DNA of 64,000 bases, taken from UBA4416 sp048498515 (GTDB lineage: Bacteria; Bacteroidota; Bacteroidia; B-17B0; Aurantibacillaceae). The stretch's first letter is position 1. Every line of letters starts with the position of its first letter. Below, one piece after another: positions 42,722-50,170 of this stretch. The stretch covers positions 88,887 to 152,886 of the forward strand of contig JBEHXV010000009.1 of assembly GCA_048498515.1 (NCBI GenBank), in the 5' to 3' direction. The notes under the pieces are model-generated. The model saw nothing but the letters and a program-made list of their open reading frames with translations. It was not told the origin of the DNA and did not search any database. A program made the position numbers and the translations under genes.

Positions 42722-43993
42722 TTATTGTTTGATGAGTTTTTGTGTTACTGTATTTGCACCAATGCTTACCTGAACAAAATAAATTCCGCTGGTGAGCTCA
42801 CCGGTATTCAACTGGTACTGGTTAAAGCCGTTAGCCACTTCCATTTTTTCGGAAGAAATTACTTTTCCGGTCAGGTCAATAATTGAAACAGAGGCGTTTG
42901 ATGTTTCGGCCCTGGTAGTTAATAATAACGTTGTGTTGCTTCCACTGCTAGGGTTTGGGTATAAAGCAACCGTTGCAATCGCATCACCTAACTCGTTAAC
43001 AACGGTTGCCGTTGGTAACAGTTCTTTTGAGAATTTGAATTTACCGCTGGTGCTGCCTGTGTACGACTGGAAGATGATTTTATACACATCGTTATTGCTT
43101 GTTTTTACAAAATACACGCGGTTTGGCTCAACTGTATACTGAAAGCTTGCATTCAACCCTTTCCAATCCCAGCCCAATACATTGGTTGCCGTACTGAACG
43201 TGTGTGATGTATAAGCGGTGTAAGTTGCCGGAGCAGCCACCGAATTGGCCTGCGCGGCTAATACACCATTGTTTTGAATAACACCGGCCACTACCTGGTT
43301 GGCAGAACCCTGGTACAACTCCGATGTAGAAGTGTATTTGGTAAATAACAGGTCCCAGTCGGTTGAAGCAGGTTCCCTATCCACAATGGCATTGGTAGTA
43401 AAGGAATAATAAATGAAATTTTTAGTTCCGTAAGTTTGTTTTGGAATGGTAACGGTTTGCTGGTTGGAGTTATCAATATCGGCATACACCAATGTATAAA
43501 CATAAGGTGTGCTTGAATTATTTAAATCCTGGATATAAAATTTTTTGTAAGCACCGCCGCTTAACTGAACAATGAATACCCTGTTACCGGTAATGTTATG
43601 CGTGCTGGGATTATAGCTACCCCATCCGTAGTTATATTGTCCCGCAGGCTGTTGGTTCAGGGCACCCACTGTCCATGTAGAATCGCTGTTATAGAAAGGC
43701 GTTGTTGCCGCGTCGGCCTGGGTAACGGCTGTAAACGTTGCAGGCGTTTGTCCGTTGGCTATGTAAACGTTATTACCAACGGCGTGGTTAAATAAAATGG
43801 TCACATCGTATCCATCGGTTGTAAAGCCCAAATCCCAGTTAGCGCGTGCCTGTGAGCTTCGTGTTCCGTCTGATAATTTGTACCACGATTCATTGGCGCT
43901 TCCTATCATAACTGAATCATTTACTATAGTTTGAGCACCCAGGTTTAGTGCACCTAAGGCCAATAAAGCAATGGAGAGTAATTGTTTTTTCAT
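42722..43993 (-). CDS. HmuY-like protein with T9SS sorting domain
   Basis: 423 residues. Signal peptide (MKKQLLSIALLALGALNLGA), a HmuY-like region (DSVMIGSANESWYKLSDGTR, NWDLGFTTDGYDVTILFNHA, STDWDLLFTKYTST) and a C-terminal type A T9SS sorting domain (VALYPNPSSGSNTTLLL ... SGIYFVQVSIGANTVTQKLI). HmuY proteins are usually lipoproteins; secretion by T9SS would place this one on the surface or free in the medium, as a hemophore. First gene of the leftward heme region. Confidence 0.88.
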   Translation of the reverse strand: MKKQLLSIALLALGALNLGAQTIVNDSVMIGSANESWYKLSDGTRSSQARANWDLGFTTDGYDVTILFNHAVGNNVYIANGQTPATFTAVTQADAATTPFYNSDSTWTVGALNQQPAGQYNYGWGSYNPSTHNITGNRVFIVQLSGGAYKKFYIQDLNNSSTPYVYTLVYADIDNSNQQTVTIPKQTYGTKNFIYYSFTTNAIVDREPASTDWDLLFTKYTSTSELYQGSANQVVAGVIQNNGVLAAQANSVAAPATYTAYTSHTFSTATNVLGWDWKGLNASFQYTVEPNRVYFVKTSNNDVYKIIFQSYTGSTSGKFKFSKELLPTATVVNELGDAIATVALYPNPSSGSNTTLLLTTRAETSNASVSIIDLTGKVISSEKMEVANGFNQYQLNTGELTSGIYFVQVSIGANTVTQKLIKQ

Positions 43994-44092
43994 GTTTTAT
44001 GTTGTTTAGAATAATTATAAATAATTTTCGCAAAGATGGAGCAGATGAGAGCAGTTTACAATACACAAACTATAGTAAATTGAATTACAGCG

Positions 44093-44101
44093 ATTGCGGT
44101 A
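44093..44101 (-). promoter_or_regulatory. Motif shared with the LuxR regulator promoter
   Basis: On the minus strand TACCGCAAT (44101-44093) upstream of the HmuY-like gene. The identical nonamer lies at 45176-45168 upstream of the LuxR-type regulator. NarL/LuxR regulators bind TACC-type heptamers, so autoregulation plus control of this gene is possible. Confidence 0.35.
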
Positions 44102-44163
44102 GTGCATACCTAAAAAAGAGTATTACAGATGGAACCAGCCGGTTGGCTGGCAGGCTCAGATAA

Positions 44164-44312
44164 CGCGCGCCGATGAGGTGTGAATTTTAATTTTTTAGTT
44201 GAGCCTGAAAAACCTTCAGTGTTTTTCAGTTGCGAAACTTAAAAATTAAAAGAGCGGGCTGCGATCGTTTTGACTTGTCTTTTTTGTTTCTTTTTGACTA
44301 AGAAATAAAAAA
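44164..44312 (-). repeat. Dispersed intergenic repeat, copy B (inverted)
   Basis: The core 44164-44278 is nearly identical in reverse complement to 32366-32480, including the CTGAAAAAC/GTTTTTCAG hairpin; the flanking TTTCTTTTTGACTAAGAAA stretch mirrors the hairpin beside copy A. It occupies much of the 447-bp gap 43994-44440. The rest of this gap holds upstream sequence of the HmuY-like gene and an AT-rich stretch with ATCCGCGTCATCAGCG, a phrase seen in other Bacteroidota intergenic repeats. No gene seen. Confidence 0.8.
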
Positions 44313-44440
44313 ATAGATAAGATAATCCTAAATTATTCTATAACATAACTTGATTGAATATGAAGAAAGAACATATCATAACTCACATAACAAATCCGCG
44401 TCATCAGCGTTCAATATGATTTAATGTTATAGAAGTGTTG

Positions 44441-45100
44441 CTAATGATTTACCGGTGTTTTCATCAAACCCGTTTTCAGTGCGTACTGCGCCAACTCAAT
44501 ACTGTGATTGATGCCCAGTTTTTTATAGATGTTCTTTTTGTGTGTGATGATGGTAAAATAACTAATGTTCAGTACATCGGCTATCTCTTTAGGACGCTTG
44601 CCCGACACCAGTTCCCTGATAACTTCTATTTCCCGCTCGGTAATGCCCCCGGTAGCGCAGTGATCTTTGGCCGAAATTTCTTTTTCGAGTAACACATCAA
44701 TGATCTGTCCGCAAAAATATTTTTCGCCTTTGGCACAGCAGGTAATCGCCTCGGTAATTTCCTGCTCATCGCAATCTTTTAATAAATAATTTTTAATGCC
44801 AATGCCAATAATCTTTTTGATCTCATCGGCTGTTTTCTCGTGAGAGATTACTAAAATATTCAATCCAGGGTATTCCTTTTTGACATTGGTAATCACTTTT
44901 AAGGAGAAACAATCGTCGCAGCAATGGTCCACGATCAATACATCGGGCAATTGTTTTTTCAAGGCAGCATTTAATCCTTTCGTATCAACTACTTCGGTCA
45001 CGTATTCAAAACCGGGGTTTTCTTTCACGAGGGTTCTCAGGCCCTTTCTAATCAGAAAGGCGGTGTCGGCTATAATGACGCGTATTGGTTTTTCAGGCAA
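44441..45100 (-). CDS. NarL/LuxR-type response regulator
   Basis: 219 residues. Receiver domain with phospho-Asp in DVLIVDHCCDDC and a C-terminal LuxR helix-turn-helix (ITEREIEVIRELVSGKRPKE, DVLNISYFTIITHKKNIYKK). The receiver carries several extra cysteines. No sensor kinase is adjacent. Promoter: TATGTTTG on the minus strand (45137-45130). It sits between a heme locus and a TonB receptor. Confidence 0.92.
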   Translation of the reverse strand: MPEKPIRVIIADTAFLIRKGLRTLVKENPGFEYVTEVVDTKGLNAALKKQLPDVLIVDHCCDDCFSLKVITNVKKEYPGLNILVISHEKTADEIKKIIGIGIKNYLLKDCDEQEITEAITCCAKGEKYFCGQIIDVLLEKEISAKDHCATGGITEREIEVIRELVSGKRPKEIADVLNISYFTIITHKKNIYKKLGINHSIELAQYALKTGLMKTPVNH

Positions 45101-45129
45101 GGGATGTAATTTAGATTAATTCTAAACAA

Positions 45130-45176
45130 CAAACATATACTAAAAGTCCTGTATTCGTAATACCTAAATTGCGGTA
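45130..45176 (-). promoter_or_regulatory. Promoter and palindrome upstream of the LuxR-type regulator
   Basis: TATGTTTG (45137-45130, minus) is an exact -7 box. Upstream, TACCGCAATTTAGGTA (45176-45161) is a TACC-N8-GGTA palindrome near the -33 position, suitable for a NarL-type dimer. The palindrome also directly follows the TonB receptor stop. Confidence 0.45.
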
Positions 45177-45177
45177 T

Positions 45178-47466
45178 TTATAGTTTAAGCCTTATACCAA
45201 GAAAGCCTCTTATGCCCTGGTTTGGCGCAAACATGTAGGATGGATCAAAGCTCAGGGCATAGGGATTATTTTGCGTAGCAATAACCTGGCCCGAAGCATT
45301 ATATTGCACAGCTTTATCAAAAGCATCAAAAGGCCGGGCAATACTGTTGGCAGGTGGTGTAAAATTAAGCAGGTTTTTGATACCGCCATATATTTCAAAA
45401 CGTTTTATCTTTTTAGTCACCTGTATGTTCTGGATGCTCCACCATGGCGAGTATTCTTTCCGCGGATCGGAAGGGCCAAGGAGCGGCAGACGCATAGGAC
45501 TGTATACATTGCCTGTATAATCAAAGCTCAGATCCAGTTTTTTCCAGTTGTAGGTCATGCTCCATGTTCCGGTAAAATGTTCTGTAAGGATCTGCGCTGC
45601 CTGGCGGTTGTTTTCCACTTTGTAATTATCCATATAGGTACCACCTATCAATATCGTTAACGGTATTTTTTTTAGAACAAGGTCAATGTTGGTGCTGATA
45701 CCTTGCGAAATAGCATAACCATTTAAGTTCTTAAAATAGATCTTATTGGGATCGGTATCGTAGTCGGCAATAATGCGATTACTGAAATGGGTATAAAAAG
45801 CGGAGATGTCTATTCCCAGGATAAAATGCTCTTTGTAAAATTTAGTCACATAATTTAAGTTCATGTTTACACTTTGCTCGGGATTAAGGTTTTCGGTAAT
45901 AACTACTTCCCTTGATCCTGTTAGCGCTGCATGGTCTTCACTAAACACATTGGCTACCCTGAAACCTGTTCCGGCATTAAAGCGCAAAATGTTCTTGTCG
46001 TTCAGTGTCCATTTATAACCCAGGCGGGGTGTATAAATATTGCCATGTATTTCGTGATAATCGTACCTGAAACCAAGCAGCAATTTGTGAGCGCAATTAA
46101 ATTTAATTTCATCCTGTATAAATATTCCGGGCAAAGCCACATTACTTGGCTTATTGGCCGGGTTGAGCGAATCGCCGCTTTGTGTCACCAGGGTATTATC
46201 ATCGTACCATGTATACCGGTAGGCGAGGCCAGCCAGCAGCGAGTGCTTTTGTATGTCTTTTTCCCAGTATAACTGGTTAAAGGCTATTTTCTGATTCGCG
46301 TAAAATTTCACTTTACCATAATACGAGTTTTGATCGTGACTATTGAATGATGTCGCAAAGAAAATACGTTCTTTAAAAGGCAGCTGATATTTGCCAATGA
46401 CCTCATAACGGCTTGTAAAAATACTTTCACCATAAATACTATCTGTTCCCCGCCACTCCTTATTCCATTTCATATCTCCGCCCCAGCGGTCTTCATAAAA
46501 ATAACGAAGCGCTACCGAAAACTCCCGGTTATCTTTCCGCTCAACTGTAATTTTATTAAATGCTGAAATGCGGTGCTGTAGGGTCACATCGGTAAACCCA
46601 TCACCGTTATGGTCAACCGGAACCTGGTAATTGTAATAGTTAAGTCCAAATAACGAATTTACTTTTTTCCCCAGGTTGTATTTTACACCCAGGTCAAGGT
46701 TGTATTCCTGGTAAGTTGTGGTCATCAGGTCAGCCGAAACCTTATCGGCATTGGCGGTTTTTTTGGTGATGATGTTGATGAGCCCGCCAACAGCCTCGCT
46801 GCCATACAAAGAGGAAGCAGGGCCTTTTACGATCTCTATCCTTTCCACCAAACTATTGGGAATTCCCGATAGTCCATATACCGTTGACAAACCACTCACA
46901 ATTGGCATTCCATCGATCATCACCATCGTGTAAGGTCCTTCCAGCCCATTGATATGAATGTCGCCGGTATTGCACACATTACAATTCAATTGCGGTCTCA
47001 CGCCATTTACATTTTGAAGGGCATCGAAAATATTGGGTGTCGGATTTTTTTGAAAGAATTTTGGCGTGTACACTTCTACAGGCACCGGACTTTCCAGTTT
47101 CGATACTTCTTTCATAGTTCCCGAAACCACCACTTCGTTCAGGTCGGCCAGGCTTTCTTTTAATTCGAACGATAAAGAAAGAGATGTATTTGTTTCTGAC
47201 AGTATAATTTTCTTTTGTTGTTTTCCATAACCAATTGCCGAAACAAGCACCTCGTAGCTGCCAAAAGGCACATTCCTGATCTCAAAATAACCTTTGGCAT
47301 TTGAACTCGTTCCGAACGTGGTTTTGCCCAGGCCAATAGTAGCAAAAGGAACAGGCTCTCCGTTACAAAAAACAGTTCCGCTTATTTTTGTGTTGCTTTG
47401 TGCCTTTGCCAAAATTGTGCAAAGGCATAAAGCCATCAGTAATCCTGTTTTTATTAAATTCTTCAT
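45178..47466 (-). CDS. TonB-dependent receptor (iron/metal, DtxR-controlled)
   Basis: 762 residues: signal peptide (cleaved after AKAQ), carboxypeptidase-regulatory-like domain (about 27-110), plug (about 130-235: NVNGVRPQLNCNVCNTGDIH, YGSEAVGGLINIITKK) and barrel. The CNVCNTGDIHINGLEGPYTM stretch with two cysteines is characteristic of a Bacteroidota receptor group often linked to metals. Divergent from the DtxR gene, with one DtxR-type operator over both promoters, so iron or manganese repression is likely. Confidence 0.92.
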   Translation of the reverse strand: MKNLIKTGLLMALCLCTILAKAQSNTKISGTVFCNGEPVPFATIGLGKTTFGTSSNAKGYFEIRNVPFGSYEVLVSAIGYGKQQKKIILSETNTSLSLSFELKESLADLNEVVVSGTMKEVSKLESPVPVEVYTPKFFQKNPTPNIFDALQNVNGVRPQLNCNVCNTGDIHINGLEGPYTMVMIDGMPIVSGLSTVYGLSGIPNSLVERIEIVKGPASSLYGSEAVGGLINIITKKTANADKVSADLMTTTYQEYNLDLGVKYNLGKKVNSLFGLNYYNYQVPVDHNGDGFTDVTLQHRISAFNKITVERKDNREFSVALRYFYEDRWGGDMKWNKEWRGTDSIYGESIFTSRYEVIGKYQLPFKERIFFATSFNSHDQNSYYGKVKFYANQKIAFNQLYWEKDIQKHSLLAGLAYRYTWYDDNTLVTQSGDSLNPANKPSNVALPGIFIQDEIKFNCAHKLLLGFRYDYHEIHGNIYTPRLGYKWTLNDKNILRFNAGTGFRVANVFSEDHAALTGSREVVITENLNPEQSVNMNLNYVTKFYKEHFILGIDISAFYTHFSNRIIADYDTDPNKIYFKNLNGYAISQGISTNIDLVLKKIPLTILIGGTYMDNYKVENNRQAAQILTEHFTGTWSMTYNWKKLDLSFDYTGNVYSPMRLPLLGPSDPRKEYSPWWSIQNIQVTKKIKRFEIYGGIKNLLNFTPPANSIARPFDAFDKAVQYNASGQVIATQNNPYALSFDPSYMFAPNQGIRGFLGIRLKL

Positions 47467-47476
47467 TATTCCGGCG

Positions 47477-47484
47477 CAAAAATA
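47477..47484 (-). promoter_or_regulatory. -7 box of the TonB receptor promoter
   Basis: TATTTTTG on the minus strand. The DtxR-type palindrome centre lies 35.5 bp upstream of its last base, covering the -33 element. Confidence 0.55.
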
Positions 47485-47503
47485 AGTCCTATCTATTTAA
47501 TAT

Positions 47504-47521
47504 AATTAGGCTTACCTAATT
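47504..47521. promoter_or_regulatory. DtxR-type operator between TonB receptor and dtxR genes
   Basis: AATTAGG-CTTA-CCTAATT is a perfect 7+7 palindrome that matches the core of the DtxR/IdeR consensus TTAGGTTAGSCTAACCTAA. It lies 20 to 27 bp from both -7 boxes and overlaps both -33 regions, so one bound repressor would shut both genes. Confidence 0.8.
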
Positions 47522-47535
47522 TTAAAAATAATTTA

Positions 47536-47543
47536 TACCTTTG
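47536..47543 (+). promoter_or_regulatory. -7 box of the dtxR promoter
   Basis: TACCTTTG matches TAnnTTTG. The ATG of dtxR begins only 5 bp later, so the transcript probably starts at or next to the start codon (leaderless mRNA). Confidence 0.6.
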
Positions 47544-47547
47544 TTAC

Positions 47548-48234
47548 ATGAAAACCTACCGGGAAGAGAATTATTTAAAAGCCATTTATCAGCTGACCGA
47601 TCATAACGAAAAGGAGATTGTAAGCCCGACCGATATTGCCAACTGGCTCGAGGTAAAGCCGCCTACAGTACTTGAAAAATTGGGCATTTTAGTCAAAAAG
47701 GGCTATGTTACGTACAATAAGTTTGATGGTGCAAAACTAACTGCTACCGGAAAAGAAATTGCCCTGAACATTGTGCGCCGCCACCGCATTTGGGAAACCT
47801 ATTTATACAAGCAATTAAAATTCAGTTGGAGCGAGGTGCACGAGATTGCCGAGCAGCTGGAGCATGTGAACTCCGATAAATTAATGGACCGGATCTATGA
47901 TATCATCGGCAATCCCGATTTCGATCCGCATGGCGATCCTATCCCAAACAAGCAGGGCAAGCTTCCAAAATCTGACCGGCGACCACTCTCAAAAAGTATT
48001 AAGGGCTGCAAATGTGTTGTTTTGGGCGTAAGCGAACACAGCGAAGTGTTCCTGAACTATTTAACGGAACTGCACATTGGGCTAAATGATAAATTAGTTG
48101 TTGAGCAGGTAAACTCATACGATGACTCACTAAAGATCAGTACAAAACACAAAGAAATTATTTTAATGTCCTCAAAAGCGGCACAGCAAATACAGGTACA
48201 GTGCTTAAAGCCAGGTTGCCAGTGCAAAAATTAA
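47548..48234 (+). CDS. DtxR/MntR-family metal-dependent repressor
   Basis: 228 residues. Winged helix (about 1-65, MKTYREENYLKAIYQLTDH, SPTDIANWLEVKPPTVLEKL), metal-binding and dimerisation domain (about 66-140: RRHRIWETYLYKQLKFSWSE, EIAEQLEHVNSDKL, NPDFDPHGDPIPNKQG), and a C-terminal FeoA/SH3-like domain (about 155-225) with a CxxxxCxC tail. The start MKTYREENYL is the normal family start. It should repress the divergent TonB receptor and itself in response to iron or manganese. Confidence 0.95.
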   Translation: MKTYREENYLKAIYQLTDHNEKEIVSPTDIANWLEVKPPTVLEKLGILVKKGYVTYNKFDGAKLTATGKEIALNIVRRHRIWETYLYKQLKFSWSEVHEIAEQLEHVNSDKLMDRIYDIIGNPDFDPHGDPIPNKQGKLPKSDRRPLSKSIKGCKCVVLGVSEHSEVFLNYLTELHIGLNDKLVVEQVNSYDDSLKISTKHKEIILMSSKAAQQIQVQCLKPGCQCKN

Positions 48235-48461
48235 CCGGTCTTATTGTGATAGAACTTTAAATAAAACTCATACTTAAGTTCAGCCAGGCATTTGTTACAA
48301 ACACAATCGTTAAACTGTGAGGAGATATATTGCGTTTCTTCGTACGACAATTCTATGTTGCTACAGTTGCAATTGGCAACATTAAAAGGGTTGCACACAA
48401 ATTCCACCTGGCAGCGGGGGCAATGTGTGGCCTCATGTTTATGTGAACTATTTTGCTCCAT
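48231..48461 (-). CDS. Cysteine-rich CWC family protein
   Basis: 76 residues with the CWC arrangement: CPRCQVEFVCNPFNVANCNC near the N-terminus and CVCNKCLAELKYEF at about 52-65. The eight cysteines probably bind zinc. Convergent with dtxR (4-bp overlap) and coupled to the cytochrome-like gene upstream. Function unknown. Confidence 0.85.
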   Translation of the reverse strand: MEQNSSHKHEATHCPRCQVEFVCNPFNVANCNCSNIELSYEETQYISSQFNDCVCNKCLAELKYEFYLKFYHNKTG

Positions 48462-48838
48462 TAATTATTGTTTGCACCGGCCTGTACCCAGTTTTCAATG
48501 CCTTTTACATCGCAATCGCTTAAGCGGCCTGTAGGTGGCATCAAGGCATAACCTTGTTTGCCCTTTAAACTTTTCATAAGACTCCCCTCAAGCGCTTTTG
48601 CCTGTAAATGAGGGTAGTCGGTTAAGGTTCCATCAGGGCTTCCTGCAAAATGACAACCCGAGCAATTATTGAGGATAATGCTTTTTACGTTAGCGTTATA
48701 GGCATATGTAACCGTATCGCAACCGGGAATTTCTTCCCCGTTATTTAATTGTGGCGATTTGCCGATGTCTTTTGTACAGGATGAAAAGGATATTACCGCA
48801 GCTACTAAAAAAAAGTGACAGAAACGATATTTTTTCAT
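48461..48838 (-). CDS. Cytochrome c-like lipoprotein
   Basis: 125 residues with a lipoprotein signal (lipobox SFSSC). A single heme site CSGCH sits in SIILNNCSGCHFAGSPDGTL, and a distal Met candidate in ALMPPTGRLSDCDVKGIENW. Resembles small single-heme cytochromes of the Planctomycete-type/cytochrome c domain in Bacteroidota. Membrane-attached periplasmic electron carrier is likely. Confidence 0.85.
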   Translation of the reverse strand: MKKYRFCHFFLVAAVISFSSCTKDIGKSPQLNNGEEIPGCDTVTYAYNANVKSIILNNCSGCHFAGSPDGTLTDYPHLQAKALEGSLMKSLKGKQGYALMPPTGRLSDCDVKGIENWVQAGANNN

Positions 48839-48842
48839 TTGA

Positions 48843-49388
48843 TTAGTTTAAAGAAGGGTCGAATGAAAAATCGGTAAAAGCCTTATAACCCGGATTGATC
48901 TTTAGGAGCTCTTCGCCCCATAAATCATCGGGTGGTACCCTCATAAGTTCCTTATAGGCCGCATTTTTTGTAAACCACATATCATTTGCCAGCTCTCCGG
49001 CTAATTGTTCTTTGCCCCAACCACTGTACCCGATATAAAAACGAACCTGCGCCGGGGTTACTTTTCCTTCCTCAATGAGTTTGGAGAGTTCAAAAAAATT
49101 TCCACCCCAGTATACATCATCACTAATGTGCTGGCTATCGCTCAGCTCAAGACCAAGGGTATGCGTATAAAATAACTGGTTTGGCGATACGGGCCCTCCT
49201 TCGAACAAAGGGAAATTGCCGTTCTTTATATGAGGAAAAATATCTCTTAATAATAAACCATGCGACCTGTTGATGATAAAACCCAGGCTACCTTCATCGT
49301 TATGTTCACATAAATAGATCACCGAACGTTTAAAATGACCGTCCTGCAAAAATGGTTTGGCAATTACTATGTCTCCTGCTTTTATCAA
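48843..49388 (-). CDS. yqgE: YqgE/AlgH family protein
   Basis: 181 residues with the family core SVIYLCEHNDEGSLGFIINR, FEGGPVSPNQLFYTHTLG and FYIGYSGWGKEQLAGELAND. Function still poorly defined. The frame opens with TTG at 49388, but TATTTTTG (49393-49386), an exact -7 box, contains that TTG; either that promoter match is chance or translation begins in another way. The sequence after it (IKAGDIVIAKPFLQDGHF) is normal for the family N-terminus, so the protein must begin here. Confidence 0.9.
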   Translation of the reverse strand: MIKAGDIVIAKPFLQDGHFKRSVIYLCEHNDEGSLGFIINRSHGLLLRDIFPHIKNGNFPLFEGGPVSPNQLFYTHTLGLELSDSQHISDDVYWGGNFFELSKLIEEGKVTPAQVRFYIGYSGWGKEQLAGELANDMWFTKNAAYKELMRVPPDDLWGEELLKINPGYKAFTDFSFDPSLN

Positions 49389-49400
49389 AAATAAACTCTC

Positions 49401-49408
49401 TATATTTG
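49401..49408 (+). promoter_or_regulatory. -7 box of the pdxH promoter
   Basis: TATATTTG matches TAnnTTTG; start of transcription near 49413, 12 nt before the ATG. No clear TTG at -33. Confidence 0.5.
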
Positions 49409-49424
49409 TGTAAAATTACAAAAA

Positions 49425-50075
49425 ATGGACGAGGCAAACCAGTATATTTCTCAGTTGCGCGAAGATTTTATGAAAGGACAACTTTCTGAAAATGCCATTG
49501 CCAAAAGTCCCGCACTCCAGTTTGAAAACTGGATGAAGGAGGCCATTGAATCTAAAATAAACGAAGTACAGGCTTTTCACTTATCTACCGTCAATAAAGA
49601 ACATAAACCCTCTTCGCGGATTGTTTACTTAAGGGAGTATGAGAAAGGTATTTTTTATTTTTATACCAATTACCAATCGCGTAAGGCCATGGATATTTTG
49701 GTTAACAATAACGTAGCCATGACTTTTTTCTGGCCCGAACTGGAACGGCAAATACGAATAGAGGGTACGATTGAATTTGCCGAAAAAGAAAAAAGCGATG
49801 CTTATTACAATCAACGTCCCGGCGAATCGAAAATTGGCGCCTGGAGTTCGCCACAAAGCAAGGTTATTGAAAACAGGGAGGTGCTGGAAGAATGGGTTAA
49901 AGAAAATACTCTCAAATTTAAAGACCATGAAATACCTCGCCCTGATTTTTGGGGGGGCTATAAAATAACCGCAAACTATTACGAATTCTGGCAGGGCCGT
50001 AAAAGCAGGTTGCACGACAGGATTGTTTTTACTAAAGAAAATAACGATTGGAAAATTGAACGATTAGCACCTTAG
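49425..50075 (+). CDS. pdxH: Pyridoxamine 5'-phosphate oxidase
   Basis: 216 residues, the usual length. FMN and substrate motifs: SSRIVYLREYEKGIFYFYTN, ALQFENWMKEAIESKI, GESKIGAWSSPQSKVI, and the C-terminal WQGRKSRLHDRIVF with WKIERLAP. Converts pyridoxamine or pyridoxine phosphate to pyridoxal phosphate. Divergent from yqgE. Confidence 0.97.
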   Translation: MDEANQYISQLREDFMKGQLSENAIAKSPALQFENWMKEAIESKINEVQAFHLSTVNKEHKPSSRIVYLREYEKGIFYFYTNYQSRKAMDILVNNNVAMTFFWPELERQIRIEGTIEFAEKEKSDAYYNQRPGESKIGAWSSPQSKVIENREVLEEWVKENTLKFKDHEIPRPDFWGGYKITANYYEFWQGRKSRLHDRIVFTKENNDWKIERLAP

Positions 50076-50076
50076 G

Positions 50077-50166
50077 AGTTTGAAGTTTCTGGTTTCTTGT
50101 TTCAAGTTGAAGCGACCCGAAACTTTAAATTTCAAACTACCAACAAGAAACCTCAAACCAGAAACT
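50077..50166. repeat. Inverted AT-rich intergenic repeat
   Basis: AGTTTCTGGTTTCTTGTT in the left half (50084-50101) is repeated in inverse in the right half as AACAAGAAACC...AACCAGAAACT (50142-50165) with a short insertion. It fills the gap between pdxH and the ureohydrolase gene. Family and mobility unknown; could form a large hairpin in RNA. Confidence 0.6.
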
Positions 50167-50170
50167 AAAA

